A DNA stretch of 64,000 nt from Pseudomonas sp. GD04019. GTDB lineage: Bacteria > Pseudomonadota > Gammaproteobacteria > Pseudomonadales > Pseudomonadaceae. The notes under the pieces are model-generated. The model saw nothing but the letters and a program-made list of their open reading frames with translations. It was not told the DNA's origin and did not search any database. The stretch's first letter is position 1. Every line of letters begins with the position of its first letter. Both the position numbers and the translations under genes were made by a program. Positions 17,630 to 25,452 of this stretch are shown here, piece after piece. The stretch covers positions 1-64,000 of the forward strand of contig NZ_JAOEEA010000008.1 in assembly GCF_029837695.1 (NCBI RefSeq), written 5' to 3'.

Positions 17630-17706
17630 TCGCCTGACTGAGCGAGCTAGCGCAGGGCTAGGCGAGGGGCGCCGAGGAAGCGGAGTTTACTGTGGTAAAT
17701 GAGCAG
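17630..17706 (+). repeat. probable dispersed Pseudomonas element at the wapO-wapH junction
   Basis: The stretch with GCGAGCTAGCGC near 17643, then AGGAAGCGGAGTTTACTGTGG and TTTAC-TGTG-GTAAA (17686-17699), looks like a repeat I have seen downstream of many Pseudomonas genes; this is from memory. The second palindrome contains the GTG start used for wapH, so the element would supply that gene's first codons. Confidence 0.35.
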
Positions 17707-18852
17707 TCCGAGGCGGCGCTCAACGACGCCCTGCCGACGCGCAGCCAGCCAGAGCAGTGGGTTCTGCAGTTCTGCCACGGCTATGACGGCCCCTTCCTCG
17801 ATTGCGCGCGGCAGTACGCCGCGCTGTTTGCCGGTACGCCGTACAAGGTCTGCACCGTCTACCTGACCGGCGCGCCGAGCCGCGAGGTCGAGCAGGGCTC
17901 CGCTTCCGACGAAGTGATCTTTCTCGATTTCTCCAGTCGCCAGGTGCGCGGCCTCAAGCTCGCGGCCATTCGCGAGTTGCGGCGCATCGCGGCCTCGCGC
18001 GACTTCAAGCTGTGCATCGCCCATCGCTTCAAGCCGATCTACGTGGCGCTGCTGGCCACCGCGCTGCCGGTGATCGGCGTGCACCATGCCTTTGGCGTCT
18101 ATGGCCGACTCAGCCGTCGGCTGTTCGTCAATCGCTTCCGCCGCCGTCTGCTCCTGCTCGGCGTATCCAGTGCGGTGCGCGATGAAATGCGCACGCACTT
18201 GGGCAACTGGCCGGTCGAGCGCATCGAGACGCTGTACAACCGTATCGACGTCGACGCCGCCCGCGCCGAGCTGGCGCCCCGCGAGGCGGCACGCGAGCAT
18301 CTCGGCCTGCCGGCGGATGCCTGGGTGGTCGGCAACGTCGGCCGCCTGCACCCGGACAAGGACCAGGCCACGCTGATCCGCGGCTTCGCCCAGGCCCTGC
18401 CGCGGCTGCCGAGCGGTAGTCTGCTGGCGGTCATGGGCAGCGGCCGGCTGGAGGCGTCGCTGAAGGCGCTCGCCGCAGAGCTGGGCGTCGCCGATTCCGT
18501 GCGCTTCCTCGGCCAGGTGGCCAATGGGCGCCGGTATTTCCGCGCGTTCGATGTGTTCGCCCTGAGTTCGGATCATGAGCCGTTCGGCATGGTCCTGCTG
18601 GAAGCCATGGCCGCCGGGGTGCCGGTGATTGGTACCGACTGCGGCGGTGGGCGCGAGGTCATCGAGGGCGTGGGTGAGTTGTTCCCGCTCGGTGCGCCGG
18701 CCGATCTCGCGGAAGCTCTGGTGCGCCAGGCCCAGGTCCAGGATCTGCGGACGCTGCGTCAGGAAATGCTGGCGCGCCTGCAGCAGAGCTTCTCCGACCA
18801 GGCTGTGCGCCAGCGCTTCTGGGCATTGCCGCTACTTGCCGAGCTGAACTGA
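17692..18852 (+). CDS. wapH: LPS core glycosyltransferase, GT4 family
   Basis: GT-B retaining transferase of 386 residues in the position of PA5004 (wapH), which in P. aeruginosa adds an outer-core glucose. The N-terminal domain has QFCHGYDGPFLDCARQYA and HHAFGVYGRLSRR; the C-terminal nucleotide-sugar domain has VGNVGRLHPDKDQATLI, RFLGQVANG and the EX7E motif SSDHEPFGMVLLEAMAAG. The start is the GTG at 17692 (VNEQSEAALN); because this lies inside a repeat-like palindrome the true start could be a few codons later. It is followed at eight bases by the next transferase-like gene. Confidence 0.85.
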   Translation: MVNEQSEAALNDALPTRSQPEQWVLQFCHGYDGPFLDCARQYAALFAGTPYKVCTVYLTGAPSREVEQGSASDEVIFLDFSSRQVRGLKLAAIRELRRIAASRDFKLCIAHRFKPIYVALLATALPVIGVHHAFGVYGRLSRRLFVNRFRRRLLLLGVSSAVRDEMRTHLGNWPVERIETLYNRIDVDAARAELAPREAAREHLGLPADAWVVGNVGRLHPDKDQATLIRGFAQALPRLPSGSLLAVMGSGRLEASLKALAAELGVADSVRFLGQVANGRRYFRAFDVFALSSDHEPFGMVLLEAMAAGVPVIGTDCGGGREVIEGVGELFPLGAPADLAEALVRQAQVQDLRTLRQEMLARLQQSFSDQAVRQRFWALPLLAELN

Positions 18853-18859
18853 GGACGCC

Positions 18860-20128
18860 ATGACGCAGGATGCCGTCGCCAACCCCTGGGCCGCCAAGGC
18901 CAGAGCCCTGGACCGCTACCGCTGGCTGCTGCTGCGCGAGCGTCATGGCCTGGTTGGCAGTGCCCTGCGCTTCGCCCGCGAGGCGCTGAGCGACTGGTGG
19001 TTCGGCGTGCGCGCGAAATGGCGTCTGGCCGAGGCGGGGCCTGCCGAGTCCTGCGATTTCCTGTTGCTGCAGTCGTCGCCCAAGGTGATCAAGCTGCAGC
19101 GCAAGAAACTGCTGATCGAGGCGTTGCGCGCACGCGGCCACCGCCTGATCGAGACCGCGCTGCAGGAGCCCAAGGTCCTCCTGCGCGAGCGGCAGCTCCA
19201 GCATCCGCCATTCCCAGTGCCGACCCGCTACTTCGGCATCGCCGCCCATGCCCAATGGCTGGTGGGGCATTATCAGCCGCGCGTGTTGCTTAATGATCGC
19301 AACGGCAGCCTGTATTCCCCTTTTCTGCGTCTGGCCCTGAACGCCCGGCAGAGCCTCCTCGTGCACCTGGCCCATGCCACCACGGGTGAAGGCTCGCGGC
19401 GCCTGGGCATGAACGACTACGACTACTACTTCCTATTCGGCCAGAGCTCGCTGGATGCCTTGCAGGCGCGCGAGCTGCGCTTCGGCACCTCGACGGCGGT
19501 GCTGGCCGGCTCGCACATGATCGACAAGGCCTTCGACCTGCCGCCGGCTGATCCGGCGCGGCGGGTGATGCTGGTGCTGGGCGTCGGTCCGGACAAGGAG
19601 AAGGAAGCCGGCTACCAGCGCACCTATGCCCTGTTGCGTGACTGGGCAGCGCGCAATCCCGACTATCAGATGCTAATCAAGGCCCACCCGCGCAGCCAGG
19701 TGCCGTTCTGGCAGGAGGAGGCACAAGCGCTGAGCAACATCGAGGTGCTGCCGCGCGAGTGTGGTCTTGCTGAGGCGCTGGCACGCTCCACAGTGGTGGT
19801 CAACATCATGTCCAACGCTGTGATCGAAGCCGCCTTGGCGCGGCGTCCGCTGGCCCATGTGAATGCCAGCGATGAGCCCGATATCTTTGGGCAATCTCAT
19901 TTTTTCGGTGAGGCTGTGGGTTCAGTCGAGCGTCTTAGTGCCGCCGTTTCGGCTATTGAAGCCGATTACAGTCAGCATCTGTTGCAGGCCCAAGCTTTTG
20001 CTCATTATCACTTGACACATGGAAGCAAGGGGTTGGAGCACAATCTAGATCTGCTCGAGGCTCTGCTGCGAGGCGAGCCCTGCGCGGGCGAGACTTTGCC
20101 GGCTCGGGACCGGACGATTAACTTTTAG
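18860..20128 (+). CDS. uncharacterised GT-B-like protein, probable LPS/capsule glycosyltransferase
   Basis: A 422-residue protein I cannot assign to a named enzyme. The C-terminal half resembles CDP-glycerol glycerophosphotransferase/capsule-synthesis GT-B folds: a Rossmann-like start (RRVMLVLGVGPDKEKEAG), the KAHPRSQVPFW segment near residue 274 and NIMSNAVIEAALARRPL near 315, where a transferase would bind its donor. The N-terminal half has FLLLQSSPKVIKLQRKKLL and a helical lead. GAGGA at 18851 serves ATG 18860. PAO1 has mig-14 at this place, and this is not mig-14. Base composition becomes less G+C-rich and codon use looser in its last 90 codons (from about 19840), where the replacement cassette may begin. 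Confidence 0.7.
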   Translation: MTQDAVANPWAAKARALDRYRWLLLRERHGLVGSALRFAREALSDWWFGVRAKWRLAEAGPAESCDFLLLQSSPKVIKLQRKKLLIEALRARGHRLIETALQEPKVLLRERQLQHPPFPVPTRYFGIAAHAQWLVGHYQPRVLLNDRNGSLYSPFLRLALNARQSLLVHLAHATTGEGSRRLGMNDYDYYFLFGQSSLDALQARELRFGTSTAVLAGSHMIDKAFDLPPADPARRVMLVLGVGPDKEKEAGYQRTYALLRDWAARNPDYQMLIKAHPRSQVPFWQEEAQALSNIEVLPRECGLAEALARSTVVVNIMSNAVIEAALARRPLAHVNASDEPDIFGQSHFFGEAVGSVERLSAAVSAIEADYSQHLLQAQAFAHYHLTHGSKGLEHNLDLLEALLRGEPCAGETLPARDRTINF

Positions 20129-20139
20129 GAGGTTCCGCG

Positions 20140-21753
20140 ATGAATCGACCCGCTCTGAGGCTGCTCGACTGCACCTTGCGCGATGGCGGCTATTACAACA
20201 ACTGGGACTTCGATGCGGAGCTGGTACGTGACTACCTGCTGGCCATGCAGGCTCTGGGTATTGACTACGTCGAGCTGGGCTTTCGCAGTCTGGATCGCCA
20301 GGGCTTCCGTGGCGCCTATGCCTACACTACCGACAGCTTTCTACGCACTCTGAGCATCCCGGAGGGGCTGCATATTGGGGTGATGGTCAATGCCAGTGAG
20401 TTACTGCGCTATGCCGAGGGCTGGCAGAGCGCCGCCGCCCTGATGTTCGCCCCGGCCGAGCAGTCGCCGGTAGCACTAGTGCGCCTAGCCTGCCATGTGC
20501 ACGAGTTTGCCGAAGCACTGCCGGTCTGCGACTGGCTCAAGGGTTTGGGCTACCTGGTGGGGATCAACTTAATGCAGGTGGCCGATCGACAGCCCCAGGA
20601 GATCGAGCTGCTGGCTCGGCGGGCCAGCGGGCATGGGTTGGACGTGCTCTATTTTGCCGACAGCATGGGCAGCCTCTCTCCGGCCAAGACCAGCGAGATT
20701 ATCACTGCGCTGCGCAGGGGCTGGCAGGGCGAGATGGGTATTCACACCCACGACAATTGCTCCATGGCGCTGGCCAACACACTGCAGGCGATCGCCGATG
20801 ACGTGCTCTGGCTGGACAGTACGGTCACCGGTATGGGGCGCGGCCCTGGTAACGTGCGCACCGAGTACCTGTTCATCGAACTGATGGCGCGCTATGGCCG
20901 CAGCGGCAACATCGCGCCCCTTATGAATCTGATCGCCCGGCATTTTCAGCCCATGCAGCGGCGATATGGCTGGGGGACCAACCCCTATTACTTTCTCGCC
21001 GGTACCTATGGCATTCATCCCACCTACATCCAGGAAATGCTTTCCGACTCGCGCTATGCCGAGGAGGATCTGCTGGTCGCCATCGAGTTTCTGCGCCAGC
21101 ACGGCGGCAAGAAATACAACCCCGGCACCCTGGAGTCGGCCCGTCACTTCTTCAGTGGCGAGCCTCAAGGGCGCTGGGCGCCAAGCGCTCTGATCGAGGG
21201 GCGTGAGGTGCTGCTGCTTGCCAGCGGGCCCGGCGTGGCTCGACATCGCCAGGGACTGGAGGATTACATCCGTCGTGCCCGTCCTGTGGTCATAGCGCTC
21301 AATACCCAGAGCCAGCTGGCCTCCGAGCTGATCGACGTGCGTGCGGCCTGCCATCCGTTCCGGCTGATGGCCGACTGTCAGGAGCATCGCCGCCTGCCCC
21401 AGCCCCTGATAGTGCCGGCGCATATGCTGCCGGAGTCCCTCAAACAGGAGCTTTCCGGCAAGGAATTGCTGGATTTCGGCTTGTCGGTTCAGAGCGACCA
21501 GTTCGCCTTCGCCGAGCAGCACTGCATCCTGCCCACCTCACTGGTCGTAGCCTATGCCCTGGCCATTGCGGCCAGCGGCCGCGCGACCCGCGTACTGCTG
21601 GCCGGTTTCGACGGTTATGCCGCCGACGATCCCCGCGCCCTGGAGGTCCGGGGGCTGCTTGATGCCTACCAGCAGTTGCCGCAGACTCCTCCGTTGCTGG
21701 CCGTGACGCCGAGCCGCTATCAGGTGCCGAGCACCTCCATTTATGCCCTGTGA
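20140..21753 (+). CDS. DRE-TIM pyruvate-type aldolase fused to a DUF115/sialyltransferase-like domain
   Basis: 537 residues in two parts. Residues 1-320 are a DRE-TIM metallolyase/aldolase barrel of the HMG-CoA lyase and 4-hydroxy-2-oxovalerate aldolase superfamily: LLDCTLRDGG (8-17), VELGFR, FADSMGSL and the metal-binding pair HTHDN (202-206), followed by GMGRGPGN. Residues about 354-537 start with VLLLASGPGVARH and contain RVLLAGFDGYAADDPR near 483-498, a nucleotide-binding pattern like that of DUF115/GT42 proteins, including the gene at 25437. Aldolases of this type join pyruvate to an aldehyde, which would yield a 4-hydroxy-2-keto acid, the chemistry of a 3-deoxy-2-ulosonic acid. AGGAGG at 20127-20132 serves the start. 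Next are a KdsB-like enzyme and a HAD phosphatase, supporting that role. Substrate unknown. Confidence 0.8.
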   Translation: MNRPALRLLDCTLRDGGYYNNWDFDAELVRDYLLAMQALGIDYVELGFRSLDRQGFRGAYAYTTDSFLRTLSIPEGLHIGVMVNASELLRYAEGWQSAAALMFAPAEQSPVALVRLACHVHEFAEALPVCDWLKGLGYLVGINLMQVADRQPQEIELLARRASGHGLDVLYFADSMGSLSPAKTSEIITALRRGWQGEMGIHTHDNCSMALANTLQAIADDVLWLDSTVTGMGRGPGNVRTEYLFIELMARYGRSGNIAPLMNLIARHFQPMQRRYGWGTNPYYFLAGTYGIHPTYIQEMLSDSRYAEEDLLVAIEFLRQHGGKKYNPGTLESARHFFSGEPQGRWAPSALIEGREVLLLASGPGVARHRQGLEDYIRRARPVVIALNTQSQLASELIDVRAACHPFRLMADCQEHRRLPQPLIVPAHMLPESLKQELSGKELLDFGLSVQSDQFAFAEQHCILPTSLVVAYALAIAASGRATRVLLAGFDGYAADDPRALEVRGLLDAYQQLPQTPPLLAVTPSRYQVPSTSIYAL

Positions 21754-21760
21754 GGCCTGC

Positions 21761-22507
21761 ATGACGAACTCCGTTCTCGACTATGCCGTCATCATTCCGG
21801 CCCGCTACGAGTCGAGCCGGCTGCCCGGCAAGCCGCTGGTCGAGCTCTGCGGTGTGCCCATGGTGGTGAGGACCTATCGTCAATGCCTGCAGGCCTGCCC
21901 GGCAGAGCTTATTTATGTGGCCACCGATGATGCGCGTATTGCCGATGTCTGCCAGGCCGAAGGTATTCAAGTCCTGATGACGAGTGCTGACTGCTTGACT
22001 GGCACCGACCGGGTGGCTGAGTGCGCCCGGAAACTCTCGGCACAGGTGCTGATCAACGTGCAGGGCGACGAACCGGTGTTCAATCCGCAGGATCTGCGCC
22101 AGATCATTGCCAGTCTCGCCGACTATCAAGGCGAGGTGCTCAATGGCTTCTGTGCCATCGAGGGCGAGATGATGTTTCGCAGCGTCACCATCCCCAAGGT
22201 AGTGATGCGTCCCGATGGGCGTCTGCTTTACATGTCACGCTCGGCGATTCCCGGCACCAAGCAGCAGTCCTTCGTGCGGGGCTGGCGGCAGGTCTGCGTC
22301 TATGCCTTCCCGCGGGCGGCGCTGGAGGCCTTCGCCGCTCAGCCGGGCAAGACTCCCCTGGAGGAGCTGGAGGACATCGAGATCCTGCGCTTCCTCGAAC
22401 TGGGCTGGGAAGTGCGTATGCTGGAGATGTCGTCCGAATCGGTGGCGGTGGATACGCCGGAGGACGTTGCCAGAGCCGAGGCGGCAATCCGCGAGCGGGG
22501 GCTCTGA
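21761..22507 (+). CDS. CMP-Kdo synthetase-like cytidylyltransferase
   Basis: KdsB-family enzyme of 248 residues; the family joins CMP from CTP to a 3-deoxy-2-ulosonic acid. The CTP-binding N-terminus YAVIIPARYESSRLPGKPL, the TGTDRVAE segment and NVQGDEP near residue 98 are intact, as is VDTPEDV at the end. The region that recognises the sugar differs from housekeeping KdsB: the conserved HxGIYGYR is replaced by WRQVCVYAF. The normal kdsB of Pseudomonas lies elsewhere beside lpxK, so this is probably a paralogue for another sugar. The start is ATG 21761, with GAGG five bases before; it overlaps the next gene by one base (TGATG). Confidence 0.88.
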   Translation: MTNSVLDYAVIIPARYESSRLPGKPLVELCGVPMVVRTYRQCLQACPAELIYVATDDARIADVCQAEGIQVLMTSADCLTGTDRVAECARKLSAQVLINVQGDEPVFNPQDLRQIIASLADYQGEVLNGFCAIEGEMMFRSVTIPKVVMRPDGRLLYMSRSAIPGTKQQSFVRGWRQVCVYAFPRAALEAFAAQPGKTPLEELEDIEILRFLELGWEVRMLEMSSESVAVDTPEDVARAEAAIRERGL

Positions 22508-23160
22508 TGGGCCCGCTCGAGCATTACCGTACCTTGGTCTTCGACTGCGACGGTGTTGTGCTGGACTCCAACCGAGTCAAGACCGAGGCCTTTCATGCCG
22601 CGGCTCTGCCCTACGGCAAAAAGGCGGCCTCGGAGCTAGTAGCCTATCACGTGGCGCACGGTGGCATTTCCCGCTACCGCAAGTTCGAATATCTGCTGCG
22701 GCATATTCTGGGCCGCCAAGAGAGTCTCGAAGAGCTTCAAGTGCTGCTTCAATGCTACGCCGGTTTGGTTCGCGAGGGGCTGCTCGGCTGCGCAGTGGCG
22801 CCTGGGCTGGTCGAGTTGCGCGAGCGTCTGCCCGATTGCCGCTGGATGATAGTTTCCGGCGGCGATCAGGCTGAGTTGCGCGAGATATTCGCTATGCGGG
22901 GGCTCGCGGAACTCTTCGATGGCGGCATCTTCGGTAGCCCGGATGCCAAGGACCTGATCCTCGAACGGGAGCTAAGGCGAGAGAGCATTCGCCAGCCAGC
23001 GCTGTTCATTGGGGATAGTCGCTTCGATCACCAGTGTGCGCGGCAGTCCGGCTTGGACTTTGTCTTTCTGCATGGCTGGAGCGAGTTCAAGAGCTGGCGC
23101 GAGTACTGCGACGCCGAGTCGATAGAGGCTCGCGGCCGCCTGCTCGACCTTCTCAGTTAA
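22507..23160 (+). CDS. HAD-superfamily phosphatase
   Basis: 217-residue HAD hydrolase with all four motifs: nucleophile Asp13 in VFDCDGVVLDS, the Ser/Thr motif IVSGGD, a Lys in SPDAKDLI and the acidic motif IGDSRFDHQCA near residue 168. The cap is the helical PGMB type (C1), unlike the capless KdsC. Translationally coupled to the cytidylyltransferase gene, so it most likely removes phosphate from the sugar acid or its precursor before activation. That assignment is from context; a phosphomutase-like role is also possible. Confidence 0.85.
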   Translation: MGPLEHYRTLVFDCDGVVLDSNRVKTEAFHAAALPYGKKAASELVAYHVAHGGISRYRKFEYLLRHILGRQESLEELQVLLQCYAGLVREGLLGCAVAPGLVELRERLPDCRWMIVSGGDQAELREIFAMRGLAELFDGGIFGSPDAKDLILERELRRESIRQPALFIGDSRFDHQCARQSGLDFVFLHGWSEFKSWREYCDAESIEARGRLLDLLS

Positions 23161-23194
23161 GAAGCCGCCCAAGGCGGTCGTTGTGTATTAGTGG

Positions 23195-24259
23195 ATGACG
23201 TTTCTCATGCAAGCCTTTCTCTTCAATGACACTTCCTATGAGCAGCATCACGGCTCCCAGCTCGTGGTGCGGCAAATTTACCGCCTGGCCGCTGCTGCAG
23301 GCATTCGCATCAGTCGAGCCTGTCCCATGCGCTATGACTGGCAGGCGGACGAGCGCCTGAAGGCTGATATACGTCGTGTTGATCTGTGCCTGATCAATGG
23401 TGAGGGCACGATGCATGACGATGCGCGCCAGGCTCTGCGGCTGGGCGAACTGGCGGGCTACTGTAAGGCCCATGGCGTTCCTTGCTTTCTAATTAACAGC
23501 GTATGGCAGCGCAACGACAGGCTGAACGAACTGGCACGTGACTTCAGCGGGATATATGTGCGGGATCGTCTCAGCGCTCAGGAGCTTGAAAGCGCTGGAA
23601 TGGTGGCGCAGGTGGTGCCTGATCTTACGCTGAGTCTGGATGAGCTGCCGCAGCCGGGGCCGCGCCTAGGCGGGCTGGTCAATGGCAGCGTGTTCGCCGA
23701 GCGTACCTGGGAGGCCTGGCAAGCGGCCAGGAACGCTGAGGTCGAGTACCTGAGCATCAAGGCGCCGCCCACTCTGCAGACGGGCAAAGGATTTCCCTCC
23801 TATGTGCTCAAGAGTCTGGCTCGGCGCATCAAGGCTGAGCTGAAACAACTCGCTAGCCGTGTCGCAGCTGTCCCCGAGGCTCGGAGCGAGAAGGCGCTGA
23901 CTCACTTGCGTTGGCGTCACGCGACCAGAACGCTGTGGGCCTTTTTGCTGCGCCTGGGGCGTTCCGAATGGGTCGTGACTGGGCGTTTTCACTGCGTGAC
24001 GCTCTGCCTGCTGACGCGCACGCCTTTCGTTGCCGTTGTTTCCAATACCCACAAGATCGAGTCGTTACTACAGGAGGCGGGCTTGCAACCCCGCTTGGCC
24101 GAGAGTTTCGCCGAAGCAGTAGAAAAGGCACCTCGCTGGCCGTTTTCTCCTGACGAGCTGCAGGCCCTGGAGGCTTTCCTGTTACGGTCCCGAGAGCAGG
24201 CGCAAGAGATGTTTCGCCAAATAGCCCATCACTGCAGTCAGCGGGAGTCGCGATGCTGA
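23195..24259 (+). CDS. polysaccharide pyruvyl transferase-family protein
   Basis: 354-residue member of the PS_pyruv_trans family (CsaB/WcaK fold). The N-terminal domain has NDTSYEQHHGSQLVVRQIY and INGEGTMHDDARQA; the C-terminal domain carries the donor-site signature TGRFHCVTLCLLTRTPF near 262-278 and NTHKIESLLQ. The family includes ketal pyruvyl transferases and also GT-B-like glycosyltransferases, so it either puts pyruvate on a sugar or transfers the ulosonic acid itself. Start uncertain: ATG 23195 or ATG 23207, neither with a strong ribosome site. It overlaps the following waaL-like gene by seven bases. Composition is noticeably poorer in G+C than the flanking core genes. Confidence 0.8.
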   Translation: MTFLMQAFLFNDTSYEQHHGSQLVVRQIYRLAAAAGIRISRACPMRYDWQADERLKADIRRVDLCLINGEGTMHDDARQALRLGELAGYCKAHGVPCFLINSVWQRNDRLNELARDFSGIYVRDRLSAQELESAGMVAQVVPDLTLSLDELPQPGPRLGGLVNGSVFAERTWEAWQAARNAEVEYLSIKAPPTLQTGKGFPSYVLKSLARRIKAELKQLASRVAAVPEARSEKALTHLRWRHATRTLWAFLLRLGRSEWVVTGRFHCVTLCLLTRTPFVAVVSNTHKIESLLQEAGLQPRLAESFAEAVEKAPRWPFSPDELQALEAFLLRSREQAQEMFRQIAHHCSQRESRC

Positions 24260-25452
24260 TGGATTTTCGAGTGGTAACGGGGCGGCTGCCGCTGGTGTTT
24301 GCCTGGCTGTCTACGGCCGTGCTGTTGCTAGGTCGCTTCTGGTGGCCGGGCGAGACGTCGGCGTGGGCCAGTAGTCTTCGCATCTGTCTGGGCTTCTTTC
24401 TTCTTGCGGCGCTGCTGAACTGGCGTCAGGTCTGGTCTGAGCTCGCCGAACGTAACCTGCTGCTGGTGATGGCTGCCTTCACGCTTTGGGTCGTGGCTAG
24501 CGTGCTCTGGTTGGGGGGGGAGGCTGATATTCTGAGACGTGGACTGGTACTTTTGGTGTTCACCATGGCGGTTGCCTTCCTGACTAGTCGGTATCCCCAA
24601 GCATTCGTGCAGTTGCTGCAAGCGGCTGCAGTTCTCGGTGCCGTCGCCGCCTTGGTCACCCTCTACCTGGAGCTGCAGAAGAGCGGCTTCGGTTTCCGCT
24701 ATCGGGCCTTTCGCTTGCACAGCTCGGGTATTCCCGGATTCGCCGAGTTCGGTAATCCGATCATCTCGGGCATGCATCTGGCTTTTGCCGGGCTTACCGT
24801 CTTTTGGTGCTTGTTGAGCAACCGGCGCTGGTCGTCTCGCCTATTCTGGGGGCTTCTGCTATTACCGCTGGGTGCCTATGCATTCTTCACATTTTCCCGT
24901 AGCGCCTGGCTGGCGCTAGCGGCCGGCGGTCTTTTTCTGCTATGGCGCCTTGGCAATCTAAGGGTATGGCTGTTGAGTGGCGCTGCGCTGATGGTGGTGC
25001 TGGCGTTAGTGCTGATGCAGTTTCCCGGCATGTTTGATATAGAGGCCTCCAGAAACGTGACCCATCGAGACCTGATCTGGCGGATGGTGCTGGATGCCAT
25101 GCCCGGCTACTGGCTTCAGGGGCATGGAGCTGGGGTCAGCATGGAGGTGATGCACATTCCGGGTCAAACCGTGGTTAACACTCATAGTCTCTATCTTGAG
25201 GTGCTATTCCAATATGGTCTGACGGGTTTGCTGCTCTTCCTCGGCATGCTGCTGTTGGCGGTCAGGCGTCTCTGGCTGTGCTCGAACCCACTGGCGTTGC
25301 TGGCGCTTGCCCTACTGTCGGCAAGCGCGGCGGTGATGTTCTTCGAGTTGCATTCGTTCATTCACTCCCCGAATCTGATCTGGCTGTGGATTTGGTTGCC
25401 ACTAGCCATGGCCTTGGGGTCACGAGGTAAGCCTACATGCTCGTTGGCATAG
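24253..25452 (+). CDS. waaL: O-antigen ligase-like membrane protein
   Basis: 399-residue polytopic inner-membrane protein of the Wzy/WaaL family; about eleven hydrophobic segments are visible. The long periplasmic loop lies between about 245 and 320 and contains the conserved His at residue 311 (VVNTHSLYLEVLFQYG), expected at the ligase active site, after the typical FTFSRSAWLAL helix. Its place, between core transferases and msbA, is where PAO1 has waaL, so I favour O-antigen:core ligase; a Wzy-type polymerase cannot be excluded. ATG 24253 overlaps the previous stop, and its 3' end overlaps the next gene by 16 bases. Confidence 0.82.
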   Translation: MLMDFRVVTGRLPLVFAWLSTAVLLLGRFWWPGETSAWASSLRICLGFFLLAALLNWRQVWSELAERNLLLVMAAFTLWVVASVLWLGGEADILRRGLVLLVFTMAVAFLTSRYPQAFVQLLQAAAVLGAVAALVTLYLELQKSGFGFRYRAFRLHSSGIPGFAEFGNPIISGMHLAFAGLTVFWCLLSNRRWSSRLFWGLLLLPLGAYAFFTFSRSAWLALAAGGLFLLWRLGNLRVWLLSGAALMVVLALVLMQFPGMFDIEASRNVTHRDLIWRMVLDAMPGYWLQGHGAGVSMEVMHIPGQTVVNTHSLYLEVLFQYGLTGLLLFLGMLLLAVRRLWLCSNPLALLALALLSASAAVMFFELHSFIHSPNLIWLWIWLPLAMALGSRGKPTCSLA

